Below are positions 25,827 through 35,037 of a stretch of 64,000 bases of DNA, piece after piece. The DNA is from JBBQNJ01 sp038329845. GTDB taxonomy: Bacteria; Planctomycetota; Phycisphaerae; Tepidisphaerales; Tepidisphaeraceae. The translations under genes were made by a program, and so were the position numbers. The stretch is from NCBI GenBank assembly GCA_038329845.1, contig JBBQNJ010000010.1, positions 15,428 to 79,427 on the forward strand, read 5' to 3'. Position 1 is the stretch's first letter; each line of letters begins with the position of its first letter. The notes beneath the pieces are model-generated. The model was not told the DNA's origin. It ran no database searches and saw only the letters and a list, made by a program, of their open reading frames with translations.

Positions 25827-26936
25827 ATGAGTTCTGCCAATACCGCGGCGAAGCGAAGGATTCTCACCGGGGACACGCCCACCGGGCGGCTGCACCTGGG
25901 GCATTATGTGGGGAGCGTCGAGAGCCGATTGGCGCTTCAGGATGAATATGATTGCTACTTCATCATCGCCAATAAACACGCTTTCACCACCCGCGCCGAG
26001 CGCCCGGCGGACATTCGCCAAAGCGTGATCGACATCGCCACCGATTACCTCGCCGCCGGCATCGACCCCGAACGCTCCACCATGTTCATCCAGAGCGAAG
26101 TGCCGGCGATTGATGAGTTGACTTTCTTTTTTGCCATGCTGCTGCCGTTCAGTCGGGTGATGAAGAACCCCACGATCAAGGATGAGCTGCGCGACAAGGG
26201 GCTGGGCGACAATTATCCCTTCGGGTTTCCGCTCTACGCGGTGGGCCAGACCGCCGACATCCTGGCGTTTCGCCCGGAGCTGGTCCCGGTCGGGGAGGAT
26301 CAACTGCCGCATCTGGAGATGACGCGCGAAGTGGCCCGTCGATTCGACCAGTTGTACTGCGGCGTGGATCCCCACACCGAGGACCGCGACTATGTGAATG
26401 CGGGCGGGGTCTTTCCGGTGATCGAGGCCAAGCTGGGGCGGGTGCAGCGACTGGTCGGCACGGGCGCGCCCAATCCGCAAACCGGGCAACTGCTCAAGAT
26501 GAGCAAGTCGCTGGACAACGCAATTTTCCTCAGCGACGATGCCGAAACCATCCGAAAAAAGGTGATGGGGATGTACACCGATCCCAAGCGCCTTCGCGCG
26601 ACCGACCCGGGCGAGACCGACCCGCGTAAAAATCCGCTTTGGGCGTTTCATGAGACCTTCAACCCGGACGTTGCGTGGGTGGATGAGCATCGGCAAATGT
26701 ATCGCGACGGAAAGGTGGGGGATGTGGCGGTGAAGAAAAAACTCATCGAGGTTCTCGAGGCGATGATCTCGCCGATCCGAGAGCGGCGGAAGCGGTTTGA
26801 GCAGCGCCCCGAGGATGTATTGGAGATACTTCGCCGAGGAACGAAAAAGGCCAATGCGGTGGCCGAAGAAACGCTCTGTTTGGCCAAGCGGGCGATGAAA
26901 CAGGACTATTTTTCACGCCGATTGTCGATCGACTGA
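25827..26936 (+). CDS. trpS: Tryptophanyl-tRNA synthetase
   Basis: A 369-aa class Ic synthetase that charges tRNA-Trp. RILTGDTPTGRLHLGHYVGS carries the HIGH-type motif HLGH, and LLKMSKSLDNAIFL carries KMSKS. GEDQLPHLEMTREVARRF is the Trp/ATP-site segment. The GTGAPNPQTGQ loop before KMSKS belongs to the longer TrpRS group. The start at 25827 is chosen from the N-terminal family match; the open frame continues upstream without similarity. The promoter placement suggests a leaderless mRNA. Confidence 0.97.
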   Translation: MSSANTAAKRRILTGDTPTGRLHLGHYVGSVESRLALQDEYDCYFIIANKHAFTTRAERPADIRQSVIDIATDYLAAGIDPERSTMFIQSEVPAIDELTFFFAMLLPFSRVMKNPTIKDELRDKGLGDNYPFGFPLYAVGQTADILAFRPELVPVGEDQLPHLEMTREVARRFDQLYCGVDPHTEDRDYVNAGGVFPVIEAKLGRVQRLVGTGAPNPQTGQLLKMSKSLDNAIFLSDDAETIRKKVMGMYTDPKRLRATDPGETDPRKNPLWAFHETFNPDVAWVDEHRQMYRDGKVGDVAVKKKLIEVLEAMISPIRERRKRFEQRPEDVLEILRRGTKKANAVAEETLCLAKRAMKQDYFSRRLSID

Positions 26937-26970
26937 AAAACCCCGGATGGATCGAACGCGGACGGCAGGA

Positions 26971-27087
26971 CGGACGTACAAACGTTGGTGCCGGGCGGAC
27001 GTTCAAATATTCGGGCGGGGCCGACTTGCAAACGTTCGGGCACGGCCGAGGTTCGGGCAGGGCCGACGTACAAACCTTCGGGCAGGG
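26971..27087. repeat. Imperfect 25-bp tandem repeat
   Basis: Five units in tandem start with (c/g)cggac or ccgac: 26971-26995, 26996-27020, 27021-27045, a shortened one at 27046-27062, and 27063-27087. The shared pattern is CCGACGTACAAAC-TTCGGGC. The array lies between trpS and the metallo-hydrolase gene and ends just before the latter's ribosome site. Confidence 0.75.
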
Positions 27088-27108
27088 CTTCTCGGGAGTC
27101 ACGGGCAA

Positions 27109-28029
27109 ATGAGTTGGAGATTCTGCGCAGATTGGGCCAAGAGCCGCCGGCTGTCGCTGGGTCTGGCGGATTTTCTGGGTCGGGGACGTGGGCGGATGCG
27201 CTGGCTCGACAGCCTGGGCGCTGCGCCGCCGCCGGTGCATCGACCGACTCTTGATGGATGGGAGGACGCCGAAGTCGCTGCGATCTGGATCGGCCATGCC
27301 ACCGTGCTGCTGCGGATCGGCGGAATGACGCTCCTGACCGATCCGGTGATGGGCAATCGAGTGGGTCTGGGGTTGGGGCTATTCACCGGCGGCCCGCGGC
27401 GTTACACAGCGCCGGCCCTGCGGATCGAGCAGTTGCCGCCGATCGATCTGTTGATCCTCTCGCACGGGCACTTTGATCATCTTTGCCGGCCCACCCTCAG
27501 CCGCCTTCCCAAGCGGATCCCCGTGATCACGGCCAGCCACACGCGCGACTTGGTCGAGGATCTGGGATTTCGTCACGTCAAGGAGCTGCGCTGGGGAGAA
27601 TCAATCCGCGCCGGCACCCTACGCATCGAGGCACAGCAGGTCCGGCATTGGGGCGCTCGCACTTTTTATGACCATCACCGCGGATTCAACGCCTATCTGA
27701 TCGAGACCCTCACCGACCCTCGCCGCCGAGTGTTGTATGGCGGCGACACCGCCTACCACGAAGGGTTCAAGTCGATCGGCAAAGTGGATTTGGCGATCAT
27801 GGGAATCGGCGCGTATGACCCGTATATCGCGGCCCACGCCACGCCGGAGCAAGCCTATGCCATGGCCGACCACGTGCGGGCCGAGCATATCCTCCCAATG
27901 CACCACAGCACGTTTCGCTTGAGCCACGAGCCGATGGACGAGCCGATCCAGCGAATCCTCTGTGCCGCCGGGCGCGATCGAAAGCGCGTGGTGATCGAGC
28001 GAATCGGCCAGCGCTGGGATCTGAATTAG
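27109..28029 (+). CDS. Metallo-beta-lactamase-fold hydrolase (UlaG/NAPE-PLD-like)
   Basis: A 306-aa MBL-fold hydrolase. ILSHGHFDHLC is the HxHxDH metal motif. YGGDTAYHEGF gives the bridging Asp, and ILPMHHSTFRLSHEP gives the last His. AAIWIGHATVLLRIGGMTLLTDP is the N-terminal strand pair of the UlaG/NAPE-PLD-like branch. The start at 27109 is preferred over the 54-codon upstream extension, because that extension is translated from the 25-bp tandem repeat and is low-complexity; GGGAG lies about 11 nt before. The substrate could be a lactone, phosphodiester or lipid; it cannot be decided here. Confidence 0.85.
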   Translation: MSWRFCADWAKSRRLSLGLADFLGRGRGRMRWLDSLGAAPPPVHRPTLDGWEDAEVAAIWIGHATVLLRIGGMTLLTDPVMGNRVGLGLGLFTGGPRRYTAPALRIEQLPPIDLLILSHGHFDHLCRPTLSRLPKRIPVITASHTRDLVEDLGFRHVKELRWGESIRAGTLRIEAQQVRHWGARTFYDHHRGFNAYLIETLTDPRRRVLYGGDTAYHEGFKSIGKVDLAIMGIGAYDPYIAAHATPEQAYAMADHVRAEHILPMHHSTFRLSHEPMDEPIQRILCAAGRDRKRVVIERIGQRWDLN

Positions 28030-28228
28030 TCCATCCCGATAATCCCAGGCGCGCGATGACAATTGCCGATTTCACCACGGGAAAAGTTTATCCCGACGCC
28101 TCGAAGACCCGAAGAACACGAGGCAATGGATTCCCAATTTGGCGGACTTGACGTAAGGGAAAAATCGGCTACAGTAATTCCCGTAATAGTCACTGAGACT
28201 TGCTTTCGGCGGATCACTTAAACCTCAA

Positions 28229-28309
28229 GCCCGGGTTCCCCCACCCGGGCGTGCCCCCCTTCGGGTGGGGCACACACGCCGCGGATCCCCCCATCCGCGG
28301 CACTTTTTT
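28229..28309 (+). terminator. Three consecutive hairpins ending in a T6 tract
   Basis: Stem 1 is GCCCGGG/CCCGGGC (28229-28250). Stem 2 is GTGCCCCCC-TTCG-GGTGGGGCAC with a UUCG-type tetraloop and one bulged T (28251-28273). Stem 3 is GCCGCGGAT/ATCCGCGGC, 9 bp perfect around six C (28278-28301), followed by AC and TTTTTT. The last hairpin is a good plus-strand intrinsic terminator, 250 nt beyond the metallo-hydrolase gene. Three such stems in a row look like a repeated intergenic element. Confidence 0.65.
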
Positions 28310-28349
28310 GCGCGCTCGTCGGCCGATCCCGCGGAACGCCGAACACGCC

Positions 28350-28493
28350 GACCCGCAAGAACACGCGGACCCGCAAAAACACGTCGCACCGCAAAAACAC
28401 GCCGCGCTGCAAAAACACGCCGTACCGCAAAAACACGCCGACCCAAAAAAACGCGCCGACCCGCAAAAACACGCCTCGCCGCAAAAACACGCT
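28350..28493. repeat. 18-bp minisatellite, eight copies
   Basis: Eight contiguous 18-nt units of the form GACCCGCAAAAACACGCC with one to four changes each. Because 18 is a multiple of three and no stop is present, several frames stay open as hexapeptide repeats (plus strand ADPQKH; minus strand RRVFAA), but none has family support. The whole 28030-28545 gap contains only this array, the three hairpins and unremarkable sequence. Confidence 0.85.
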
Positions 28494-28545
28494 GCGGCAA
28501 AAAGTCGAAATCGGCGTTGCGCTTCACGCCGACAAGACCGCCTCG

Positions 28546-29385
28546 TCACGCGAAAAGGCGGCGAAGAAACGCTGCGCTGCGTTCGGCGGCGGTCTGCGGG
28601 TCGGCGGTGTGGGTGTACAACTCGACCGTGGCGAAACGGTCGTATTGCACGCTCGCCAACGCATCTCGAAGACCGTTCCAGTCGAGTGTTCCCTCGCCGG
28701 GGATCAGGTGATAATGCTTGCGCCCGGGGATGTCCTCGACGTGCAGGTTCCAAATGCGTCCGGCGAGCAGCCGAATCACATCGGGGATTGACTCGCCGAT
28801 CACCTGGCTGTGGCCGATGTCCAGATTCGCGCCCAGACGCGGAGATTGCAGCCGGTCGATCCATTCCCGCAGCTCGGCGACATATTCAAGGTACAGCCCC
28901 GGCTCGCATTCGATCCCCACGTCCACCTTCAGAGATTCGGCCCGGTCGAGGATCGGTGCCATGGACTCGGCGAACTGCCGGGCGGCGGGCGCCGGCGGCA
29001 TCCCGCCCAGCAGACGGCCGCTGGTGATGCTGATGTTCTTCGCCCCGATGTCTCGGGCGAACTGGAGGGTCTTGAGGATCATCCGCACCCGGTCGGCGCG
29101 ATGTCGCGGATCGGGGCTGATCAAGCTGGGTTCAAAATAGGCCTCGGGCGGGGCATCGCGCCAATAGCCGAACGTGCAATTCGCGTTGACGTTGCTTACC
29201 GCAAGCCCGCCGCGTTCCAGCTCCTTCGCCACCTCGGCCACTATCCCCGCGTGAATCCAGCCGGGATAAGCATGAGGCGCATCGGCGAGGATTTCCACGC
29301 CGTCGAACCCCGCTCGGGCGATGCCGCGCAGCGCCTCGACCAGGGTGAACCGCGTGTAGGCGTTGGTGGAGAAAGCGATCTTCAT
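28546..29385 (-). CDS. Sugar phosphate isomerase/epimerase-like TIM barrel
   Basis: A 279-aa protein of the xylose isomerase-like (AP endonuclease 2) TIM-barrel family. MKIAFSTNAYTRFTLVEAL is the first strand, GFDGVEILADAPHAYP the second, VGIECEPGLYLEY carries the metal-site Glu, NLDIGHSQV the Asp-His pair, WNLHVEDIPG the next His, and VELYTHT the last. Metal-dependent sugar isomerase or epimerase activity is expected; the substrate is unknown. The start at 29385 fits the first beta-strand; no Shine-Dalgarno site is visible. It is the last gene of module A, 102 nt after the large secreted glycosidase. Confidence 0.82.
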   Translation of the reverse strand: MKIAFSTNAYTRFTLVEALRGIARAGFDGVEILADAPHAYPGWIHAGIVAEVAKELERGGLAVSNVNANCTFGYWRDAPPEAYFEPSLISPDPRHRADRVRMILKTLQFARDIGAKNISITSGRLLGGMPPAPAARQFAESMAPILDRAESLKVDVGIECEPGLYLEYVAELREWIDRLQSPRLGANLDIGHSQVIGESIPDVIRLLAGRIWNLHVEDIPGRKHYHLIPGEGTLDWNGLRDALASVQYDRFATVELYTHTADPQTAAERSAAFLRRLFA

Positions 29386-29487
29386 GCCGGGCAGTGTCCA
29401 TGCGGCAATGCCGATCATCAAGCCCAGCGCCCGTAGCGCGGACTGCGGCTGCGAAGTCCCGCGAAGTGGACGCACCATTCTTCCGTG

Positions 29488-32400
29488 TCACGGAATGGCG
29501 GGCAGGGTCGTGGGACCCACTCTTACCGACACGTGATCGACGACGACGAAGTACTCCGCCCGCCATGCCAGTCCGTTCGCTGGAGCGACATCACGCGGCA
29601 ACGGCACGTCGATTCCGGCGGTTTTTCCGGACTTGGTAGGCACCAAAGGAATCTCGACGACTTTCGGTTTGATCACTTCCGCGCCGGCCCAAATCCACTC
29701 GACTCGAAGGACGCCGCTCCATTCTTCGGAGGTTAGATTTCGGATATCGACCCGCTGGACAAGCGATCCATCCATCGTCTTGATCGCTTGCGGAACAATG
29801 CCCGCAGGGGGCGAAATAGGAAAGTTCACCCGCTCAGAGTCCAGCGGTTTGCCGGCTGAATCGACCAGTTCCACGTCGAGTGGGACCGATCCGGCGATCA
29901 TCATCGCCGGGGGGATCAGCTCGGCGTGCAGTTGGGCCTTCTCGCCGCCGGGAATCGGCCCGACGGATACCGTCGGAGGATTCACTCGCCATCCTTGCGG
30001 CGCCGAGAGCTTCGCTATCGCTTCGACGGGCGAAGCGGTTCGATTGCTGACAACGATCGACACTGCGGCCGACTCAAACGAACGCTCGCTTCCGGCTGGC
30101 GCGGTCACCTCGGCGACCGTCTCGATGGGTTGACGAGGCCCGTAGAGTTCCAGCTCGCGGATCATCAGCCGGGGCGGCAGATTCTTTTTCAACGCCTCGG
30201 CTGTCGCGGCGTCGGGAACCAGCCCGTGGGTCGCCCGCAGCGCCACGATTCGCACACGGTCGGTTGTCACCTTGGGGAATTCGACGGCATGAAAGCTCTG
30301 ATCCAGTCCCCAGGCATACATCCGGTAATCGCTCACCGGTGCCCAAACGCTCGACGGAATCGGCGTGCGCACCTGCTTGAGCAGCGCCCACTTCGCACCG
30401 TCGTGATACTCCAAGTCGAAATCCAGCAGCGCGCATTGGGCGTTGTCGGCATGCAGGCTCCAGATCACCAGGTGATCCAGCGGCATTGCCCGCGGAAGGC
30501 GAATCTCCAGCGTCTGCGGCGACGGTGTCAGATTCCCCTGGAAATATCGTCCGCGACGTGGATCGCCGCCGTGCGGGCTTTCAAAAATCCCGTTGGCAAT
30601 GCTGGCGAGGTCTCCCTGGAAATCAGAACTGTAGGTGTACTCGGCCTGGCGCGCCACGTTGCGCCCGTAATCGATCGGCTCGGCCGTTGCGTCCCGCCCC
30701 GGCGCCAGGCGCAAGTACTGGGGCAGCGCCGTGCTGTTAACCGTCACCCGTCCCTGCTTGACCGCGACTTCGGTGCGGTTGCCGAAGGCGTCGAACAGTT
30801 CCACCGGCTCGTCCGCCAACACACTGAATGTCACCGGCAAATCAGCCGTTCCCAGGTTGCGGAATACAAGGGTAGTTCCGCCGGCTCCCACGTACTTTAG
30901 CCCGAGCAACATTCGGTCCCCGGTGGTGCCCCAGTTCACCATTCCCTTGTACGCTCGGTGCAGGGTCATCGCTTCGCGGGTCCGTAGCGCCATCGCCGCC
31001 GGATAAGGCCCCAGGTGCGACCATACATATGCCGGCACCGACTTGTACCCCCCTTCGTTGAGGTAGTAGTACATATTGTGCCCCGGCGGGATTCCCAGCG
31101 ACTCGAGCAGATCGCGGTGCATGGTCACCCGCACCGCTTGCTCGGGGCCCAGGAACATTCCCGCCCGCAGGCTCGAGACGCATCGCTCCGTCTGCCAGAT
31201 TGCTTTGTCGGCATCGCCGTGCGCGGCCATGATTTTTCGCAGCTCACCCAGCTTCCATCGCCAGTGGAACAGGTCGATGGTCTCATGTCCCTCGTAGTCA
31301 TGAATGGTCAACACATCAACGAATGGTCCCCCGCCCAATTCGTAGAATTTTCGATACCAGTCGAGGCTGACTCCGCAATGCGCCGGTCCCATCACCACCG
31401 CCGCCGGATCGATGTTCTTGATTAGCGGGCCGATGGTCTTGATCAGCTCGACGTACTTCTCGACGCTCATCGAGAAGTTCGGCTCGTTCATCACTTCCCA
31501 GTGCGTCACTCGCCCCTTGAAGCGCGTCACCGCCTCGGTGACGACTTCGGGCGTGCAGTCCTTGAGATCGGTGAACTGGGCAAAAAACGGGGTCTTGAAT
31601 TTCTCCGCCTGCGCCACCGATTCTTCGAATGTATCCAGCTTGGTGCCAGGATGAAGGCGCATCGGGTAGAGGCCGACAAAGGACTGGCGTGCCGGATCGA
31701 CCCATCCGCCGCGGGAATCCCCCTCGTTCAGCGCCGGCAGCCCGTCGTATTTCGGGGTGATGCCGATGTGTGTTCCCCCGGCGGCGAGAAACTCATCTCC
31801 ATGATGAAGCGTCACCACCACCCCATACCATCCCCAGCGCGGGGGGGTGAACGACATCGTCGTCTTGAACTCCTCGCCCTCGACCAGCTTCACCTCGAAC
31901 GTCTTTTCCGCGATGACGTTTTTCCACGTGTCATACACGGCATAGCCAGCCGTAGCCTCTGAAATCCGCAGTGATCCCGGCCTGATCGACAACTCGACCG
32001 GGACTTCCGCCAGTTCATATCCGATGTTGTACGGCAGCGTCGTTGTGGTCGTCACCACGATCCCCAACCCCAGGGTGCTGACGGTCTTTACGCCGGCTTT
32101 GGGGTTGTCCCAGAAGTCGGCGTCGAGGCGCATAATCAGCGGCAGGTCAGGCCTTCCGGCGGCATCCTTGCGATCCCCGTTCCAGCCCACCCAGACTCGA
32201 TCCGAGCCATCCACCGCGAACGACAAAGCCCCGTTGTATCCCCATGAATCGTACTTGCCGTGCTGCCCGCGGCGCATCGCCACCTGTTCGCCTTTGGCAT
32301 CGAACCGCATCGCCGAGCCGGGATTGCCGGGGGACATGGCAATGACCCGTTGTTTGGAGTCCACCGCGATGGTGTGCCAAAGCTCGCTGCCGTCGCCCAA

Positions 32401-33114
32401 TCGCCGAACCATCCCCGAGCCAAGGGTCATCATCGAATGCCCGGCCGGATCGTACTTGAACGCCTGGTTGCTCAGTGACTTGAGGTACAGATTGCCGGCG
32501 TTGTCGGCCACCAGTTGCAGCGCGGCCCCGGCCGGCTTGTCGAGTTTGATCGGCTCACCCAGCGCCCCGGTCGCCGGGTCGATCGTCGCGAGTTCCGAAA
32601 TCGTCGGGAACTCCCCCTTAGCCATCCCCCGCGGTCGCGGAGGATTCGTCGCCACCACAATCCGCGATCCCGCGGGCAGTTTTTGCCAGACGATCCCCGT
32701 GGCGTTCGGGATGGCCACGGTCCCCAGCGGTTTCCCGCTGGCGTCGAACCGCCGCACCAACCCCAACAGGGGAACGGTCACATAGACTCTGCCGGCCTCG
32801 TCCACCGCCACCCGTGCCGGCTCGTCCTTGTCCTTGATGTCCGGATCGCCGACCGGGAACTGGGAGATGAACTTGCCATTCTCATCGAAGATTTGCACCC
32901 GCAGGTTCCCGACCCGCGCCCCGAGCTTCTTGTCGAAACGTGATCCTTCCAAGGTATACATTCGACCCTTGGCGAAGACGATATCGCGCAGTTCGGATAA
33001 TTGCCCCGGTTTGCTTCCCGGGCCGCCGAACTCCAAGTCCGAACCTTCCCCGGGCTTGGCCGCCAACGTTGCGCCGCTGAGCGCCAGCATGATCGCAATC
33101 GGCGTGAACCACAT
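29488..33114 (-). CDS. Large secreted multidomain glycosidase-like protein (propeller, TIM barrel, discoidin, NEW3)
   Basis: A 1208-aa exported protein. Residues 1-19 are a signal peptide (ALSGATLAA). Residues ~20-430 are NHL/SMP-type beta-propeller repeats (PAGSRIVVATN, DPATGALGEPI). Then comes a TIM barrel with HWEVMNEPNFSMS (about residue 543), the clan GH-A acid/base Asn-Glu pair, and KAIWQTERCVSS (about residue 641), the likely nucleophile strand. From ~818 a discoidin/F5-8-type domain starts at NVARQAEYTYSSDF, and from ~1018 there is an NPCBM-associated NEW3-like Ig domain. The start at 33114 gives a clean signal peptide; the frame extends 88 codons further without a signal. It is downstream of two pseudopilins and upstream of a sugar-isomerase-like gene. 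Confidence 0.72.
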   Translation of the reverse strand: MWFTPIAIMLALSGATLAAKPGEGSDLEFGGPGSKPGQLSELRDIVFAKGRMYTLEGSRFDKKLGARVGNLRVQIFDENGKFISQFPVGDPDIKDKDEPARVAVDEAGRVYVTVPLLGLVRRFDASGKPLGTVAIPNATGIVWQKLPAGSRIVVATNPPRPRGMAKGEFPTISELATIDPATGALGEPIKLDKPAGAALQLVADNAGNLYLKSLSNQAFKYDPAGHSMMTLGSGMVRRLGDGSELWHTIAVDSKQRVIAMSPGNPGSAMRFDAKGEQVAMRRGQHGKYDSWGYNGALSFAVDGSDRVWVGWNGDRKDAAGRPDLPLIMRLDADFWDNPKAGVKTVSTLGLGIVVTTTTTLPYNIGYELAEVPVELSIRPGSLRISEATAGYAVYDTWKNVIAEKTFEVKLVEGEEFKTTMSFTPPRWGWYGVVVTLHHGDEFLAAGGTHIGITPKYDGLPALNEGDSRGGWVDPARQSFVGLYPMRLHPGTKLDTFEESVAQAEKFKTPFFAQFTDLKDCTPEVVTEAVTRFKGRVTHWEVMNEPNFSMSVEKYVELIKTIGPLIKNIDPAAVVMGPAHCGVSLDWYRKFYELGGGPFVDVLTIHDYEGHETIDLFHWRWKLGELRKIMAAHGDADKAIWQTERCVSSLRAGMFLGPEQAVRVTMHRDLLESLGIPPGHNMYYYLNEGGYKSVPAYVWSHLGPYPAAMALRTREAMTLHRAYKGMVNWGTTGDRMLLGLKYVGAGGTTLVFRNLGTADLPVTFSVLADEPVELFDAFGNRTEVAVKQGRVTVNSTALPQYLRLAPGRDATAEPIDYGRNVARQAEYTYSSDFQGDLASIANGIFESPHGGDPRRGRYFQGNLTPSPQTLEIRLPRAMPLDHLVIWSLHADNAQCALLDFDLEYHDGAKWALLKQVRTPIPSSVWAPVSDYRMYAWGLDQSFHAVEFPKVTTDRVRIVALRATHGLVPDAATAEALKKNLPPRLMIRELELYGPRQPIETVAEVTAPAGSERSFESAAVSIVVSNRTASPVEAIAKLSAPQGWRVNPPTVSVGPIPGGEKAQLHAELIPPAMMIAGSVPLDVELVDSAGKPLDSERVNFPISPPAGIVPQAIKTMDGSLVQRVDIRNLTSEEWSGVLRVEWIWAGAEVIKPKVVEIPLVPTKSGKTAGIDVPLPRDVAPANGLAWRAEYFVVVDHVSVRVGPTTLPAIP

Positions 33115-33235
33115 CCTTGACCCAGTTCCATTTCTCAAGACTCGCCTCGATTCGTATGAAAAACCCCGCATCCGCCCGGGGCCGACCTCAATCGCCGCGG
33201 GACCGTCTTTCGGGCTTCGGCTCCTCCGAGTTCGT

Positions 33236-34003
33236 TCACTGCCGGGCCAGCATGAGGAGGAAATTCTTGTCCGGGATGAATGGAACGGTCGAATTATCGC
33301 CCCATCCGAAGACCGATCCATCCACCCGAAGTACGTTGATGTAATTGAACCGTCCGTGCGATCCGCCCACCTGGGCACCGCCGTACGGACTGTTGTTATC
33401 GAACGCCAGGACCATCGTCGGAGGGTTTCGCCCGACCTTCGAGGTCATGTAATTGGAATACCCCGACGGCGTACTGGGAACGTTCGGATTGCCGGTAGAG
33501 CTGGTCACGTAGATGTACGAGCCGCTGCGATTGGTCGGTGCGTCCACGTCCAGGTTGCCCGGACCGATGAACGACATTCGGTTATTGCGCTCATCGTCCC
33601 AACCGGGGCAGTAGAAGATTTTATCATCAGGCGGATCGATGCGCCCATTGGGCTTGGCCCCCATCAGCCCGGTGCAGCCGGAAACGTACAGCATTCCCAA
33701 CCCGCTGTAGCCGTTGTTGAGCGGGGCGTGATTCTTGTAAGTCATGCTGGCCTTGAAGATGCTCCCCGGCTCGGGCTGCGTGTGCGGAGGAAGCCAACCC
33801 CTGTACTCATTGATGTACATCTGGATCCCCACCCCGACCTGACGCAGGTTGCTGGCGCACTGGATCTTTTTGGCCGCCTCGCGGGCCTTGCTCAGCGCCG
33901 GCAACAAAATAGCAATTAGAACGGCGATCACAGCAATCACTACCAGAACTTCCACCAGCGTGAACCCTAACCCGCCCCGGCGTGACTTGTCTCGCGTTGC
34001 CAT
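33236..34003 (-). CDS. Pseudopilin with prepilin leader, planctomycete H-Xn-DG type
   Basis: A 255-aa protein with RRGGLGFTLVEVLVVIAVIA, a canonical prepilin cleavage site after Gly with Glu at +5 and a long N-terminal helix including LLPALSKAREAAKKIQCASN. The C-terminal region HGRFNYINVLRVDG resembles the H-Xn-DG motif of prepilin-type proteins that are abundant in Planctomycetes and Lentisphaerae. The start at 34003 is fixed by GGGGA 6 nt upstream. It follows the other pseudopilin by 13 nt and precedes the large secreted glycosidase. Confidence 0.88.
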   Translation of the reverse strand: MATRDKSRRGGLGFTLVEVLVVIAVIAVLIAILLPALSKAREAAKKIQCASNLRQVGVGIQMYINEYRGWLPPHTQPEPGSIFKASMTYKNHAPLNNGYSGLGMLYVSGCTGLMGAKPNGRIDPPDDKIFYCPGWDDERNNRMSFIGPGNLDVDAPTNRSGSYIYVTSSTGNPNVPSTPSGYSNYMTSKVGRNPPTMVLAFDNNSPYGGAQVGGSHGRFNYINVLRVDGSVFGWGDNSTVPFIPDKNFLLMLARQ

Positions 34004-34016
34004 CAATCGTCCCCTT

Positions 34017-34898
34017 TCACCACGGATAATCCGTGTTCCAGACGTATCCTCCGTTGGTCTTGCTGGCGATGATCCCCGCCGCGTCATAAGGATTGTTGGG
34101 GATGGTCTTGGTATAGACCGTCAAGGCGTGGCCATCGAGGAACAGCAAGTTGGTCTGCACCCGGTCCATGTTGCTGGTGTCGCCGTGGCGACCGTGGATG
34201 CGCTTGCCGTTGTTCCACACGTTCATGTAGGTCCCGTCGTAGGCGAAGACGGTGTTGGCCGCATACTTGAACGATGACAGGCGACTGACCTTGTAATTGT
34301 CCACCTTAGGATCGCCTGGCCAGACGTCCAGGGGGATATTGTATGACACGACCGGATTTTGCGCCATGTTGATCGACGGGGGGAAGAACCGCAACGGGCC
34401 GGTGTCGGCATTGAGGCCGTACCAGGTGTGGATGTATCGCACCGGCTGCCCGGAGTAGTTGTAGCTCCAGCGGTAATATCCCGCCCCGGCACCTTGGTTG
34501 CGTGGCAAGCCGGAGTTGGGACTGGCCGAAAATTCAGCGCCGCTGGGACAATACAAGACCGAGCGCAGGTTTAGCGGCGCGGTGCTGCTGGTCAGCACCG
34601 GCACGTCGAGATATTTGCGATCCACCAGCAGGAAAGGCCAGCCCTGGCTCCCTCCCGACCCATCCACACGCGACGGCTTATATCCGGCGGGGAAAACGCA
34701 CCCCCGGTTTCCGGAATCGGCGGCGTACATCGCCATGGCGATGCCTAGTTGTCTCAGATTCGACAGGCACGCCAGGGTCTGGGCGGTGCGCCGCGCTGCC
34801 ACCAGCGCGGGCAACAAAATGGCGATCAACACCCCGATCACGGCGATCACCACCAGCAACTCCACCAGCGTAAACGCTTTGCGTCGTGTTGCGGTCAT
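34017..34898 (-). CDS. Pseudopilin with prepilin leader, planctomycete H-Xn-DG type
   Basis: A 293-aa protein. MTATRRKAFTLVELLVVIAV is the prepilin signal; here cleavage would follow Ala rather than Gly, an acceptable but less common residue. GVLIAILLPALVAARR continues the helix. Near the C-terminus, HGDTSNMDRVQTNLLFLDGH is the H-Xn-DG region. The start at 34898 is fixed by AAAGGAG 8 nt upstream. It forms an operon with the next pseudopilin (13-nt gap). How these pseudopilins work is not known; association with surface glycan handling is inferred from their recurrent neighbours. Confidence 0.88.
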   Translation of the reverse strand: MTATRRKAFTLVELLVVIAVIGVLIAILLPALVAARRTAQTLACLSNLRQLGIAMAMYAADSGNRGCVFPAGYKPSRVDGSGGSQGWPFLLVDRKYLDVPVLTSSTAPLNLRSVLYCPSGAEFSASPNSGLPRNQGAGAGYYRWSYNYSGQPVRYIHTWYGLNADTGPLRFFPPSINMAQNPVVSYNIPLDVWPGDPKVDNYKVSRLSSFKYAANTVFAYDGTYMNVWNNGKRIHGRHGDTSNMDRVQTNLLFLDGHALTVYTKTIPNNPYDAAGIIASKTNGGYVWNTDYPW

Positions 34899-35037
34899 CG
34901 GGAATGCTCCTTTCGGTTCGCCCGCCGTCAGATTGCAGGCGGATTGACTTTCGTTTCGTCCGGCTTGAACTCCACGGGCGCCGCACGCCCGCTCGCGGGA
35001 TGCGGCGCCCATGAATCAAGCTCGACTCACCGCTCCG

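Noticed and set aside
28350..28493. CRISPR-like array
   Set aside because: Units are contiguous, 18 nt, with no spacers and no cas genes nearby; it is a minisatellite.
28200..29027. Plus-strand 275-codon frame with ADPQKH hexapeptide repeats
   Set aside because: It is a translation of the hairpins and the 18-bp minisatellite and then runs antisense through the sugar-isomerase-like gene; composition is Arg/Pro-rich with no family match.
33115..33378. N-terminal 88-codon extension of the large glycosidase
   Set aside because: Arg/Ser-rich and overlapping the pseudopilin 3' end; the downstream ATG gives a clean signal peptide.
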